Shown: piece by piece, positions 1 to 6,531 of the stretch
Layout of the letters: every line of letters starts with the position of its first letter
Position numbering within the stretch: the stretch's first letter is position 1
From: an uncultured Blautia sp.
GTDB lineage: Bacteria; Bacillota; Clostridia; Lachnospirales; Lachnospiraceae
Direction: 5' to 3'
NCBI GenBank assembly: GCA_937900135.1
Contig: CALCDJ010000046.1
Location: forward strand, 1 to 9,252
DNA: 9,252 nucleotides
Program-made: the position numbers and the translations under genes
The notes under the pieces: generated by a model
The model's input: the letters and a program-made list of their open reading frames with translations, nothing else
Database searches by the model: none
Told to the model about the DNA's origin: nothing

Positions 1-733
1 TGTCAGGGTGTGCATTAAGAAAATCTTTATTATAAAAGCTAATATCCCTGACGATACCAAGCCCGTTCGTAATAATGCCAAATTTATAGGCGTAACAGAA
101 ATGTCCATTGATGTACATCTGCTGGATTGCCTGATTGGAAGCCGCATGAGTTGGCATAGAGCCATAAGCAGCTTTATAAGGATCATAGGAATCATCAAGG
201 TTATGGGACTTTTTGAAAGCCTTTAGCTGCTTGATAATACGGTTGGCATATTTTGGGTTATTTTCTGTAACCCATGCTTCAATGCCAGAGGTATCAAAGA
301 TTGTCATGGAAGCAAGGGCAGGATCAAGACTTTGGCAGATCGGTTCGGTCAGATCAACAAGATGATCGAACATAGATTGTAAGTCCGATAAAAAATCCTG
401 TTTGAAACGTGTAAATTTGGAACCATCCGGAACAACATCAAAACCGCAGAAATCACGCAGTTCCTGGGAAAATTTCAAAAATACGATCAGGAGTGTGTCC
501 GTCGGGATTGAGAAAATACGCTGGATAAGAAGTGCCTTAAGCATTGGATAAAGCTGATGTTTGCGAGGTCTTCCGGTACTGGCGTAAAAATGAGAAATAA
601 AAGAAACAGGAACAATTTCATCAAGGTCAATGGCTTCATCAAGAAGCGAAAGGAACTGATATTTGTCGTTGTAGAATTTATTTTGACAATCTTCAAAAAT
701 TTCTGCCAAAGTGAGCTGTTTATATGTTATCAT
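1..733 (-). CDS. IS transposase, DUF772 N-terminal type (partial, runs off left edge)
   Basis: This gene reads on the minus strand from an ATG at 733-731. A good ribosome binding site lies at 750-744 (AAAGGAG on that strand), ten bases upstream of the start. The frame is open to position 1, giving 244 residues without a stop. The translation begins MITYKQLTLAEIFEDC. At roughly residues 50-90 it has a segment ending LRDFCGF that resembles the DUF772/InsH-type N-terminal domain of IS5- and IS1182-like transposases. Further on, TIFDTSGIEAW is a plausible site for the first aspartate of the DDE catalytic triad. The rest of the catalytic domain lies outside the window, so I cannot say whether the gene is intact. 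Family members I recall are about 500 residues long. The assignment to this transposase type is firm; the exact IS family (IS1182 versus another IS5-like group) is not. Confidence 0.85.
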   Translation of the reverse strand, partial: MITYKQLTLAEIFEDCQNKFYNDKYQFLSLLDEAIDLDEIVPVSFISHFYASTGRPRKHQLYPMLKALLIQRIFSIPTDTLLIVFLKFSQELRDFCGFDVVPDGSKFTRFKQDFLSDLQSMFDHLVDLTEPICQSLDPALASMTIFDTSGIEAWVTENNPKYANRIIKQLKAFKKSHNLDDSYDPYKAAYGSMPTHAASNQAIQQMYINGHFCYAYKFGIITNGLGIVRDISFYNKDFLNAHPD

Positions 734-817
734 GTAGGTATATCTCCTTTAGGTGGATTGGTTAATTAGTTTCTAGGCAATTCTATTTTACCATAAACCT
801 TGAGGAGATATTTTATT

Positions 818-823
818 TTGACA
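818..823 (+). promoter_or_regulatory. Consensus -35 hexamer pointing toward the LytTR gene (candidate)
   Basis: TTGACA at 818-823 matches the sigma-A -35 consensus perfectly and points rightward to the LytTR/GHKL unit. The sequence where a -10 should lie (about 839-846, TTTATG/TTATGC) is a poor match. At most this is a weak or activator-dependent promoter. If it lies inside the IS, it would be an outward-facing -35 element able to drive the neighbouring regulator. Confidence 0.25.
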
Positions 824-853
824 ACAAAAAAATGCCGTATTTATGCGGATTTT

Positions 854-870
854 GGCGTTTCGCAAACGCC
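854..870. repeat. Perfect hairpin GGCGTTT/AAACGCC
   Basis: Seven bases at 854-860 (GGCGTTT) pair perfectly with 864-870 (AAACGCC) across a CGC loop. No run of T follows on either strand, so it is not a standard intrinsic terminator. It sits between the transposase start and the LytTR gene, about 20 bases before that gene's ribosome binding site. It could be part of an IS terminus, an operator, or a 5'-UTR structure of the LytTR mRNA. The sequence alone does not separate these. Confidence 0.6.
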
Positions 871-904
871 TAATAGCAGGGAAATGATGAAAGGAGACAC
901 TCAT

Positions 905-1630
905 ATGCTTCGTATTGCAATTTGTGATGATGAAACAAAGGCAAGAGATGCCTTACGGTTTCAATTAGAAAAAATCATTGATGAGGAGACAGAAGAAATC
1001 GTATATGAATTTTCATCTGGCATAAATGCTGAAAAATGGCTGCGAAAATATCCCGGTCAGATTGATTTGTTATTTCTGGATGTGGAAATGGATGGGATGA
1101 ATGGCATGGAAACCGCTGAGAAAATCCGTACCTTCGACGAAAATCTTTTGATTGTATTTGTCACCGGATATCAAGATTATGTGTTTGACGGATATCGGGT
1201 GGGAGCGTTGGATTATGTAATGAAACCGGTGGAACAGCAGAGACTTCGGGAAGTGTATGACAGGGCAAAACACATCCTGAAAGAAAGAATGCAGAAAACC
1301 TTTATTGTAAAAAACAGTGATGGAGTATACCGATTTCCATATGAAGACATTCTCTATTTTTACAGTGATAGAAGGCTGGTAAACCTGGTGACTGCCAGAG
1401 GGACTTATTCTTTTTATGAGAAACTGGATGTGTTGGAGGAAAAACTGGGGAATTCCTTTGTAAGGATTCATCAGCGATATCTGGTGAATGGAAAAAAAGT
1501 GTTACATATGGGTCGTACCTCTCTGGATATTTTGGGACAGGACAGGAAACTTCAGACTTTGCCAATCAGCCGGGGGCTAAAAGAAACAGCCGCTGCAAAG
1601 CTGGCAAGAATGATACTGGCAGATGAATGA
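905..1630 (+). CDS. LytTR-family response regulator (AgrA/LytR-like)
   Basis: A 241-residue cytoplasmic transcription regulator, predicted to be phosphorylated by the kinase encoded just downstream. Residues 1-125 form a receiver domain: acidic pair D8/D9, phosphoacceptor D59 in LFLDVEM, switch threonine T87, and Y104 and K107 in DYVMKPV. Residues about 132-236 form a LytTR DNA-binding domain with the typical block FVRIHQRYLVN and a following LPISRG-like segment. I chose the ATG at 905 because AAGGAG lies at 891-896, eight bases upstream, and the protein then begins directly with the receiver motif MLRIAICDDE. An in-frame TTG at 800 would add 35 residues unlike any receiver domain. Only 21 bases separate it from the kinase gene, so the two are almost certainly co-transcribed. 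Known LytTR regulators bind direct repeats upstream of their targets; the targets here are unknown. Confidence 0.93.
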   Translation: MLRIAICDDETKARDALRFQLEKIIDEETEEIVYEFSSGINAEKWLRKYPGQIDLLFLDVEMDGMNGMETAEKIRTFDENLLIVFVTGYQDYVFDGYRVGALDYVMKPVEQQRLREVYDRAKHILKERMQKTFIVKNSDGVYRFPYEDILYFYSDRRLVNLVTARGTYSFYEKLDVLEEKLGNSFVRIHQRYLVNGKKVLHMGRTSLDILGQDRKLQTLPISRGLKETAAAKLARMILADE

Positions 1631-1651
1631 TTCGGGGAGGAGCAGACAATT

Positions 1652-2914
1652 ATGATAACGGAAACAGACTTCCATATGCTTTTCCTGATATTTGAAGCAG
1701 TCTGTATGATGATAAGCGGGGGAGTACTGTATCTTACCATAGGAAAATTAATAGAAATAAAGAAACATTGGTGGGCCAAAATTTTACTCTGGATTGCGTG
1801 TACCATTGTTCCCAATATGATTATCTTTTTTTCTGACTGGGCAAATTTACCGCCCACATTTCTCCTTTTTTTGGGAACCATGTTTGTATGTTGTGAGGGA
1901 AGCAGCCTGAAAAAGCTTGCAATTGGTATCATGATTGCCAGCGCCGTGTTCTCCTTTAGTGCCCTGTTGGATGAATTTTTTACAATGCCTCTCTTAAAAT
2001 ATAAATCCCTGTTCCGGGCTTTTTTTGAGTTGGTATTGTATGGAACCGTATGGTTATTCCGCCCGGAACGGGACAACAAGCTTACACCAGGGATGTGGAG
2101 GCTTCTGCTGCTTTTAAATCTTACACCAATCGGGATTGTTTTGACACTTGTGCTGGGGACTGCAGATCATATGTATCATGCGCAGGAAAGACAGTATATG
2201 ATATTGCTTTTACTGGCGCTGTTTTCTTTTGTGGGGCTTTTGTGGACAACAGTGGTTTTGTCACGTCAGCGTAAGCTAGAGCAGCAGAGTATGTATGCGG
2301 AAATGAACCGAAAATATTACGAATCCATGGAGCAGCAGCATTTTGAAATTCGACGGATGCGCCATGATATGGCAAATCACCTTCAGACGCTGTCAATGTT
2401 ACCGGAAAAGGAAAAAGAAGAATATATACGGAACCTTTTAGACAGCGCGACAACCGTCCGTAATTTACATTATTGTGGAGATTCTACAGTAAATGCGGTA
2501 CTTACAGTGAAAGCAGTTGCAATGGAAGAGTTTGGGATTAAGTTTTCTTATAAGATAGATATTCCAACAAAGCTGCCCTTGAACAAAACAGATATTTGTA
2601 CCTTATTTGCCAATTCGTTGGATAATGCGATAGAAGCCTGTAAACAGCTGCCAGGAGAAACTCGAGGGATTACTCTGGAAAGTCGTATGCAAAAAGGGAT
2701 GTTCGTACTTTCGGTGAAAAATCCTCTGTCAAAAGACTCCATGCTTATACAGGATAAAAGACAAAAAGGCTTGTTTGCCACTACCAAAGCAGATGTGAAA
2801 AACCATGGAATCGGATTGAAAAGTATGGAAGATGTGGTTCGGCAAAAAGATGGTAAAATGGAACTTCAGGTTTGTGATGGGGAGTTTAAATTGTTTTTGT
2901 TTGTCTATGTATGA
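1652..2914 (+). CDS. Multi-pass GHKL sensor histidine kinase (AgrC-like)
   Basis: A 420-residue membrane kinase, the probable partner of the preceding LytTR regulator. Residues 1-205 are hydrophobic with about six to seven membrane segments (near 9-31, 42-60, 68-82, 87-107, 117-135, 147-168 and 181-203). This architecture is typical of peptide-sensing AgrC-type kinases. A short helical linker leads to the phosphoacceptor region IRRMRHDMANH, with H238 the likely phosphorylated histidine. The C-terminal ATPase has the N box in FANSLDNAIEAC (N321, N325), a second Asn in SVKN (N357) and the G box HGIGLKSM (G386, G388). It is an HATPase_c_5-type domain without a classical separate D box. The ATG at 1652 follows AGGAG at 1638-1642 by nine bases. 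A terminator follows the stop. No agrB or agrD-like gene is adjacent, so the ligand cannot be inferred. Confidence 0.92.
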   Translation: MITETDFHMLFLIFEAVCMMISGGVLYLTIGKLIEIKKHWWAKILLWIACTIVPNMIIFFSDWANLPPTFLLFLGTMFVCCEGSSLKKLAIGIMIASAVFSFSALLDEFFTMPLLKYKSLFRAFFELVLYGTVWLFRPERDNKLTPGMWRLLLLLNLTPIGIVLTLVLGTADHMYHAQERQYMILLLLALFSFVGLLWTTVVLSRQRKLEQQSMYAEMNRKYYESMEQQHFEIRRMRHDMANHLQTLSMLPEKEKEEYIRNLLDSATTVRNLHYCGDSTVNAVLTVKAVAMEEFGIKFSYKIDIPTKLPLNKTDICTLFANSLDNAIEACKQLPGETRGITLESRMQKGMFVLSVKNPLSKDSMLIQDKRQKGLFATTKADVKNHGIGLKSMEDVVRQKDGKMELQVCDGEFKLFLFVYV

Positions 2915-2938
2915 GTGCTAACAGAATAAATGAAACTT

Positions 2939-2980
2939 ACAGGTGAAGCAGATGATGGTAAGTTTGCTTCATCTGTTTTT
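2939..2980 (+). terminator. Intrinsic terminator of the LytTR/GHKL unit
   Basis: ACAGGTGAAGCA (2939-2950) pairs with TGCTTCATCTGT (2965-2976) as a 12-bp stem with a single G-T wobble. A T run follows (2976-2980). It starts 25 bases after the kinase stop codon. CAGAATAAA at 2922-2930 and TTTATTCTG at 2978-2986 could extend the stem outward. Confidence 0.88.
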
Positions 2981-3037
2981 ATTCTGAAAATATCAGGTAT
3001 TTACTTTTTTTACTAAAAAAATCCTTCCATTCTATAA

Positions 3038-3158
3038 ATGGATAAAGTATAATGTTATTAAGAAATTATAGGATACTAAGATGGAGAAAATATATGTTAT
3101 GAAATATATTATCCGTTTTTATCCATTTTTATGCTGAAATTGAGTATGGATGATCCAT
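3038..3158. repeat. Cluster of four ATGGAT/ATCCAT hexamers, including an ATGGAT-G-ATCCAT palindrome
   Basis: ATGGAT occurs at 3038-3043 and 3146-3151, and its complement ATCCAT at 3121-3126 and 3153-3158. The last pair forms an odd-centred palindrome at 3146-3158. ATCCATTTT is repeated directly at 3121-3129 and 3153-3161, 32 bases apart. The first copy lies in the spacer before the candidate -10. The arrangement fits a repressor or activator operator for the cyclase gene, but the AT-rich background makes chance possible. Confidence 0.4.
3048..3053 (+). promoter_or_regulatory. Candidate -10 element upstream of the diguanylate cyclase gene
   Basis: TATAAT at 3048-3053 is a perfect -10 hexamer about 150 bases before the cyclase start, in the otherwise geneless AT-rich gap 2981-3202. 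The -35 region 17 bases upstream (TTCCAT, 3025-3030) is a poor match. The spacer carries a small CCATT-CTATA-AATGG hairpin (3027-3041). Together these suggest a regulated promoter with a leader of about 140 bases. No c-di-GMP riboswitch pattern was recognised in that leader. Confidence 0.35.
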
Positions 3159-3202
3159 TTTGAATTTTGATATGAAATAAGCAGCAATGAGGTGAGAGAT
3201 AT

Positions 3203-5077
3203 TTGAAAAAAAGAGAAAAAAGAAAGTACATTTTCATTTTAATATTTGTATTGTGCGCGATGATTTTTATTGGTTTTACGTTATCCGGATTTAACAAAGA
3301 AATTCAGCAGCGTGTTTACGAGAAACAGATTGAGACGATAAAAGCGCTTTCCATGCAGGGCAGCGCGGTTGTGGAAAAGAAGCTGGAAGGCTTTATCAAT
3401 ACATTATTTGGCCTGGCAGAATATTTGCATGAAGAAGATATTATAGACCCTTCCAATATCGACAGACTGAAGGAGTTTATGAATAAGAAGGATATTGGCT
3501 TTCAGAGAATGGGTATTGCAGATGAGAAGGGAAATGCAAGTGTCACCAATGGACAAAGAATTAATATCAGCGACAGGGAGTATTTTCAGACCTGTATGAA
3601 GGAAAAGCGTGGCGCTTCAGAAATTCGACAGTCAGAATTGGTGGATAAACAGGTATGCATCATTGCAGTTCCTATACTGAATGATAAAAAAGAGTCCATG
3701 GGGATTCTTTACGGTGTTGTGGAAACAGAAGTTTTTAACATTTATGAAAATACGATCATGGAGAATGAGGAGCAGTATATTCAGGTTGTAGATTTAAATG
3801 GAAAGTATATTTTAAAAGAAGAATCCAGTCTGATTGGAAAAAGAGAGAATATTTTTGATGGAATTAACAGCGTAAAAAGTCAGAAAAGCGCAGAGGAGAT
3901 TAGAGAACTGATTCAAAAGGAAGAACAGGTATATACGGAGATTTCAGATGGGGAAGCCCATGAGATTGCGTATTTTTCTCCTTTGAAGCTGAATGACTGG
4001 TGCGTGGTTACTGTGGTGGATTATTCAGAGGTCACAGACAATGTGAAGTATATTTTGAACAATAACGTTTATATCATGATTTTAAAAGTTAGCGGAGTGA
4101 TTTTCTGTCTGTTCCTGATCATCATTTACTATTTCTGGAAAGAACAGAAACGTATCCAGATGTTTAATGAAAAGCTGATACTGGATGAGAGAATTGTGCA
4201 GATTGCCGCGGAAAAAACAGGTTTTGCGATTTTGAGTTACGGGATTAAGTCCAAACAGCTTAGATTCATTAGCAATACACTTCTGGATATGGAATTCCCA
4301 AAACAGGTAGACAATGCCCCGGTGGAATTTATGAAGTATCTGCCAGATGATGAAGAACTCAGAGAACAGGTCAGAAAAATTTTTGCCAGCATGGAGAATG
4401 ACAGAGGAAAAAGAGAATTTCCAATTGAGTTTATGCGAAACGGACAAAAGATTCATTTAAATCTACAGCTTACGACCATGGAAGGACAGAATGGAGAGGT
4501 TCGGAAATGTATCGGTGTGCTGGAAGATGATGCAGAGGAACAGCAGCTTCGTGAAAAAGCAACCAGAGATCCTTTGACAGGACTTTATAACAGAAGCAGC
4601 GCCATAGAGGAAATCGAGAAATGTCTGGCATTCTCAGAACTTTCCAAAGGGGTCACCCATGCATATATGATTCTGGATGTGGATAATTTTAAGACATTGA
4701 ACGATACCCTGGGACACCAGATGGGAGATAAAGCCCTTCAGGATGTGGCAGACATTCTGAGACACCATTTTAGAGAATATGATATTCTGTGCCGTTTGGG
4801 CGGCGACGAATTTCTTGTATTTGTGAAGAATATTCCGGAAAAGGCAATCGATCGGAATGTGTCAAGTCTCTTAAAGAAAATGGAGCTTACCTACGAAGGG
4901 GAAGGCCTGTCTGTGAAGATTACTGTTTCTGCAGGGATTGCGCTTGTATCAGACTTATCGATGAGCTCGGAGGAAATGTACCGAAGAGCGGATATGGCGC
5001 TTTATCAGGTAAAAAAAGAAACGAAAAACAGTTTCCATATCTATGAGGATTGGAAAGAGAAGGGTATCATACAGTGA
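3203..5077 (+). CDS. Membrane diguanylate cyclase with extracellular Cache domain (GGDEF)
   Basis: A 624-residue enzyme predicted to make cyclic di-GMP from two GTP in response to an external small molecule. A first membrane segment (about 8-28) follows a basic N-terminus. Residues about 35-280 look like a double Cache sensor, with ISDREYFQTCM and a later AVPILND...MGILYGVV. A second membrane helix (about 289-311) leads to a PAS-like region (about 325-445) and a GGDEF domain (about 455-615). That domain has DPLTGLYNR, metal-binding D492 in LDVDNFK, and the signature GGDEF at 533-537. REYD at 524-527, five residues before GGDEF, matches the product-inhibition I-site RxxD. Both active-site and feedback motifs look intact. 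The TTG start at 3203 is chosen because AGGTGA lies at 3190-3195, seven bases upstream. No EAL or HD-GYP domain is fused. Confidence 0.93.
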   Translation: MKKREKRKYIFILIFVLCAMIFIGFTLSGFNKEIQQRVYEKQIETIKALSMQGSAVVEKKLEGFINTLFGLAEYLHEEDIIDPSNIDRLKEFMNKKDIGFQRMGIADEKGNASVTNGQRINISDREYFQTCMKEKRGASEIRQSELVDKQVCIIAVPILNDKKESMGILYGVVETEVFNIYENTIMENEEQYIQVVDLNGKYILKEESSLIGKRENIFDGINSVKSQKSAEEIRELIQKEEQVYTEISDGEAHEIAYFSPLKLNDWCVVTVVDYSEVTDNVKYILNNNVYIMILKVSGVIFCLFLIIIYYFWKEQKRIQMFNEKLILDERIVQIAAEKTGFAILSYGIKSKQLRFISNTLLDMEFPKQVDNAPVEFMKYLPDDEELREQVRKIFASMENDRGKREFPIEFMRNGQKIHLNLQLTTMEGQNGEVRKCIGVLEDDAEEQQLREKATRDPLTGLYNRSSAIEEIEKCLAFSELSKGVTHAYMILDVDNFKTLNDTLGHQMGDKALQDVADILRHHFREYDILCRLGGDEFLVFVKNIPEKAIDRNVSSLLKKMELTYEGEGLSVKITVSAGIALVSDLSMSSEEMYRRADMALYQVKKETKNSFHIYEDWKEKGIIQ

Positions 5078-5094
5078 AGTGAGGAAAAATACAT

Positions 5095-5130
5095 AAAAAA
5101 GAGCCCATACCTTTTGTACGAGCTCTTTTT
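5095..5130. terminator. Bidirectional intrinsic terminator between convergent genes
   Basis: AAAAAAGAGC (5095-5104) pairs with GCTCTTTTT (5122-5130). Inner pairing CATAC/GTACG closes around a short T-rich loop. A on the left and T on the right give a U tail on either strand. It lies 18 bases after the cyclase stop and 10 bases beyond the stop of the convergent kinase gene, so it probably serves both. Confidence 0.87.
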
Positions 5131-5139
5131 GGATACTTT

Positions 5140-6402
5140 TTAATGGAAAGAAAAGGGACTGATGCCGTGGCTGAAATGTACGGCTCCCACAGAACGGAGA
5201 TTCATGGGATAAACATTTTCTTCTCCAACAAATTTGGAAATATAAGAGATGTAGTTTGCAGCTTCAACCTGTGGAACAATGCACATAATCACACCTGCAA
5301 ATCCTCCACCGTGGATTCGGCAGACCCCTCTTCCAAGCTTTTTGAGGAACAGATCCGTAAGGGCCAAAACAAGAGAGATTTTCTGTTCCTGGGCATTGGA
5401 TGTTGTGTAGCAGTTCTGCAGCAGTTCCCAGGAAGAAGAGCCGGATTCGCTGAGAAGACGAAGGAATTTTTCTCCGTCATGATTTTTGATCGCATCGGCA
5501 GCTTTTTCTACACGTTCATTCTCCTTGAAAAAGTGTATTGCCCGGAGAATTGCCCGGTCATTTTTGATTTCCGGGATATGGTTCAGAAGCTGGTCAATAG
5601 TGGTTTCGCAGAGAAGTTCTGTGCCGCAGGCAGCAGCAGCTTCTTTCATTTCTGTTGGAATTTCGGAATATTCCCGGCTCAGGTCTGCGTGTCCTTTTCC
5701 TGTATTTACAATAATAAGCTGGTGGCAGATACTATGGAAAGAAAAGTCCATTTTTTCATATTTGGGGCGTTGTCTATTTGAAAAATCAAGGAGAATCGGG
5801 CCTCCTACTGCGCAGGCAAGCTGATCCATGAGTCCGGAGCCTTTTTTCCAGTAAACATTTTCTGCGTATTGTCCGGCTTTGGCATATTCGGTGTAACTCA
5901 TGGTTTCTGCATTGAAGAAGTAATTTACAATGGAGCAGATCAGCATCTCAAAAGAAGCGGAGGAACTGACTCCCGCTGCGCGGATGACATTTGTGGTCAG
6001 ACAGGCGTCAAATCCTCCTGTCTTAAATCCCAGTTTTTGGATGCCTTCCATCAATCCTCCAAGGAGAGCTTCTGTACTGGATACCTTCGGAATATCCTCA
6101 AGATGGTCCAGGTCAACTACGATTTCTTTATCGTAGCCTTCGCTTGTGACACGGATGATGTTGCTGTTGTTCGTGTATGCGGCGCCAATGGTGTCCATAT
6201 CAATACTTGCTGCGATAACACGGCCTCCGTTGTGGTCCGTATGATTTCCGATGATTTCCGTTCTTCCGGGAGCAGAGAAAAATTCTGCATGTTTATGGTG
6301 GTATGTAGTACGGAATTTTTCAGCAAGAGCTTCAAAACGCTGGCTGCTCTTAGTGGATTCTCCGTAAATCCTTTCTAATTCTGATGCGTTTGGCAAATTC
6401 AT
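5140..6402 (-). CDS. Galactokinase-family GHMP sugar kinase with divergent sugar-binding signature
   Basis: A 420-residue cytoplasmic kinase of the GHMP superfamily, expected to phosphorylate galactose or a related sugar at C1 using ATP. Domains in order are a galactokinase N-terminal signature (SAPGRTEIIGNHTDHNGG, 43-60), the GHMP ATP-binding loop GVSSSASFE (144-152), GSGLMDQLACAVGG (188-201) with probable catalytic base D193, and a C-terminal GHMP motif GRGVCRIHGGGFAG (358-371). R47, H54 and D56 match catalytic and sugar-contacting residues. The usual Glu of GEHTDY is Asn (N53), and Tyr is His. It is longer than E. coli GalK (about 380). The ATG at 6402-6400 follows GGAGG at 6414-6410 by seven bases. 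No galT or galE is beside it, and it is divergent from an AraC regulator. Many Clostridia carry this clade annotated simply as galactokinase, and its true substrate is uncertain. Confidence 0.88.
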   Translation of the reverse strand: MNLPNASELERIYGESTKSSQRFEALAEKFRTTYHHKHAEFFSAPGRTEIIGNHTDHNGGRVIAASIDMDTIGAAYTNNSNIIRVTSEGYDKEIVVDLDHLEDIPKVSSTEALLGGLMEGIQKLGFKTGGFDACLTTNVIRAAGVSSSASFEMLICSIVNYFFNAETMSYTEYAKAGQYAENVYWKKGSGLMDQLACAVGGPILLDFSNRQRPKYEKMDFSFHSICHQLIIVNTGKGHADLSREYSEIPTEMKEAAAACGTELLCETTIDQLLNHIPEIKNDRAILRAIHFFKENERVEKAADAIKNHDGEKFLRLLSESGSSSWELLQNCYTTSNAQEQKISLVLALTDLFLKKLGRGVCRIHGGGFAGVIMCIVPQVEAANYISYISKFVGEENVYPMNLRSVGAVHFSHGISPFSFH

Positions 6403-6420
6403 GTTTTTTCCTCCAAAATA

Positions 6421-6449
6421 CGCAGCCTTTCCAAAGGGAAAGGGTTGCG
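6421..6449 (-). other. 5'-UTR hairpin just upstream of the galactokinase-like gene
   Basis: CGCAGCCTTTCC (6421-6432) pairs with GGAAAGGGTTGCG (6437-6449) as a 12-bp stem with one wobble and one bulged G, around an AAAG loop. It ends about seven bases before the ribosome binding site on the minus strand. There is no T run, so it is not a terminator. It may stabilise the transcript or affect initiation. Confidence 0.6.
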
Positions 6450-6458
6450 GTAATAGAT

Positions 6459-6501
6459 GTTCTTCGTAATACGTGTAAAATCTATTATAAGTGCTTCGTA
6501 A
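6459..6501. repeat. Direct repeat GTNCTTCGTAA, two copies 32 bp apart
   Basis: GTTCTTCGTAA at 6459-6469 and GTGCTTCGTAA at 6491-6501 differ at one base. The 32-bp period is about three helical turns, so both copies face the same side of DNA. AraC-family proteins typically bind direct repeats with helical phasing, and such a regulator is encoded divergently next door. One copy overlaps the kinase promoter spacer and the other lies just downstream of the predicted start, which would favour repression or looping. Confidence 0.5.
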
Positions 6502-6512
6502 GAAAAAACCTT
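6484..6512 (-). promoter_or_regulatory. Candidate promoter of the galactokinase-like gene
   Basis: On the minus strand, TATAAT (6489-6484) is a perfect -10. Seventeen bases upstream the -35 position reads AAGGTT (6512-6507), a poor match. A weak -35 with a perfect -10 suits activator-dependent transcription. One copy of the CTTCGTAA repeat lies in the spacer between the two elements. Confidence 0.4.
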
Positions 6513-6531
6513 AATTATTCAGCGGATAAAA

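Larger units (their letters stand above)
1..870 (-). mobile_element. Insertion sequence end (partial; right boundary tentative)
   Basis: The partial transposase and its upstream flank form one end of an insertion sequence; the other end is outside the window. The flank between the transposase start and the LytTR gene (734-904) has no gene. It contains an imperfect hairpin CCGTAT-TT-ATGCGG at 835-848 and a perfect 7-bp hairpin GGCGTTT-CGC-AAACGCC at 854-870. Subterminal palindromes like these are common at IS ends. I set 870 as a provisional limit because the second hairpin is the last structured sequence before the next gene's ribosome binding site. No terminal inverted repeat or target duplication can be verified with only one end visible. 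Confidence 0.4.

Noticed and set aside
854..870. Intrinsic terminator for the transposase or an upstream transcript
   Set aside because: The stem is perfect, but neither strand has a T run after it.
800..904. TTG at 800 as the LytTR regulator start
   Set aside because: The 35 added residues do not resemble a receiver domain. AAGGAG at 891-896 points to the ATG at 905.
1552..2079. A 175-codon minus-strand open frame across the LytTR/GHKL junction
   Set aside because: It is antisense to two well-supported genes and shows no domain. It is explained by codon bias on the opposite strand.
2981..3202. c-di-GMP riboswitch upstream of the cyclase
   Set aside because: The conserved GEMM core bases and paired helices were not recognised. 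The region is AT-rich with only small palindromes.
4082..4456. A 124-codon minus-strand open frame inside the cyclase gene
   Set aside because: It is antisense to the membrane and PAS-like region of a clear cyclase, with no supporting start signal or motif.
5143..5781. A 212-codon open frame on the plus strand, antisense to the galactokinase-like gene, and a 169-codon one at 5869-6378
   Set aside because: Both lie wholly inside a clear GHMP kinase gene, lack recognisable motifs and have no convincing ribosome binding site. The GHMP motifs are on the minus strand.
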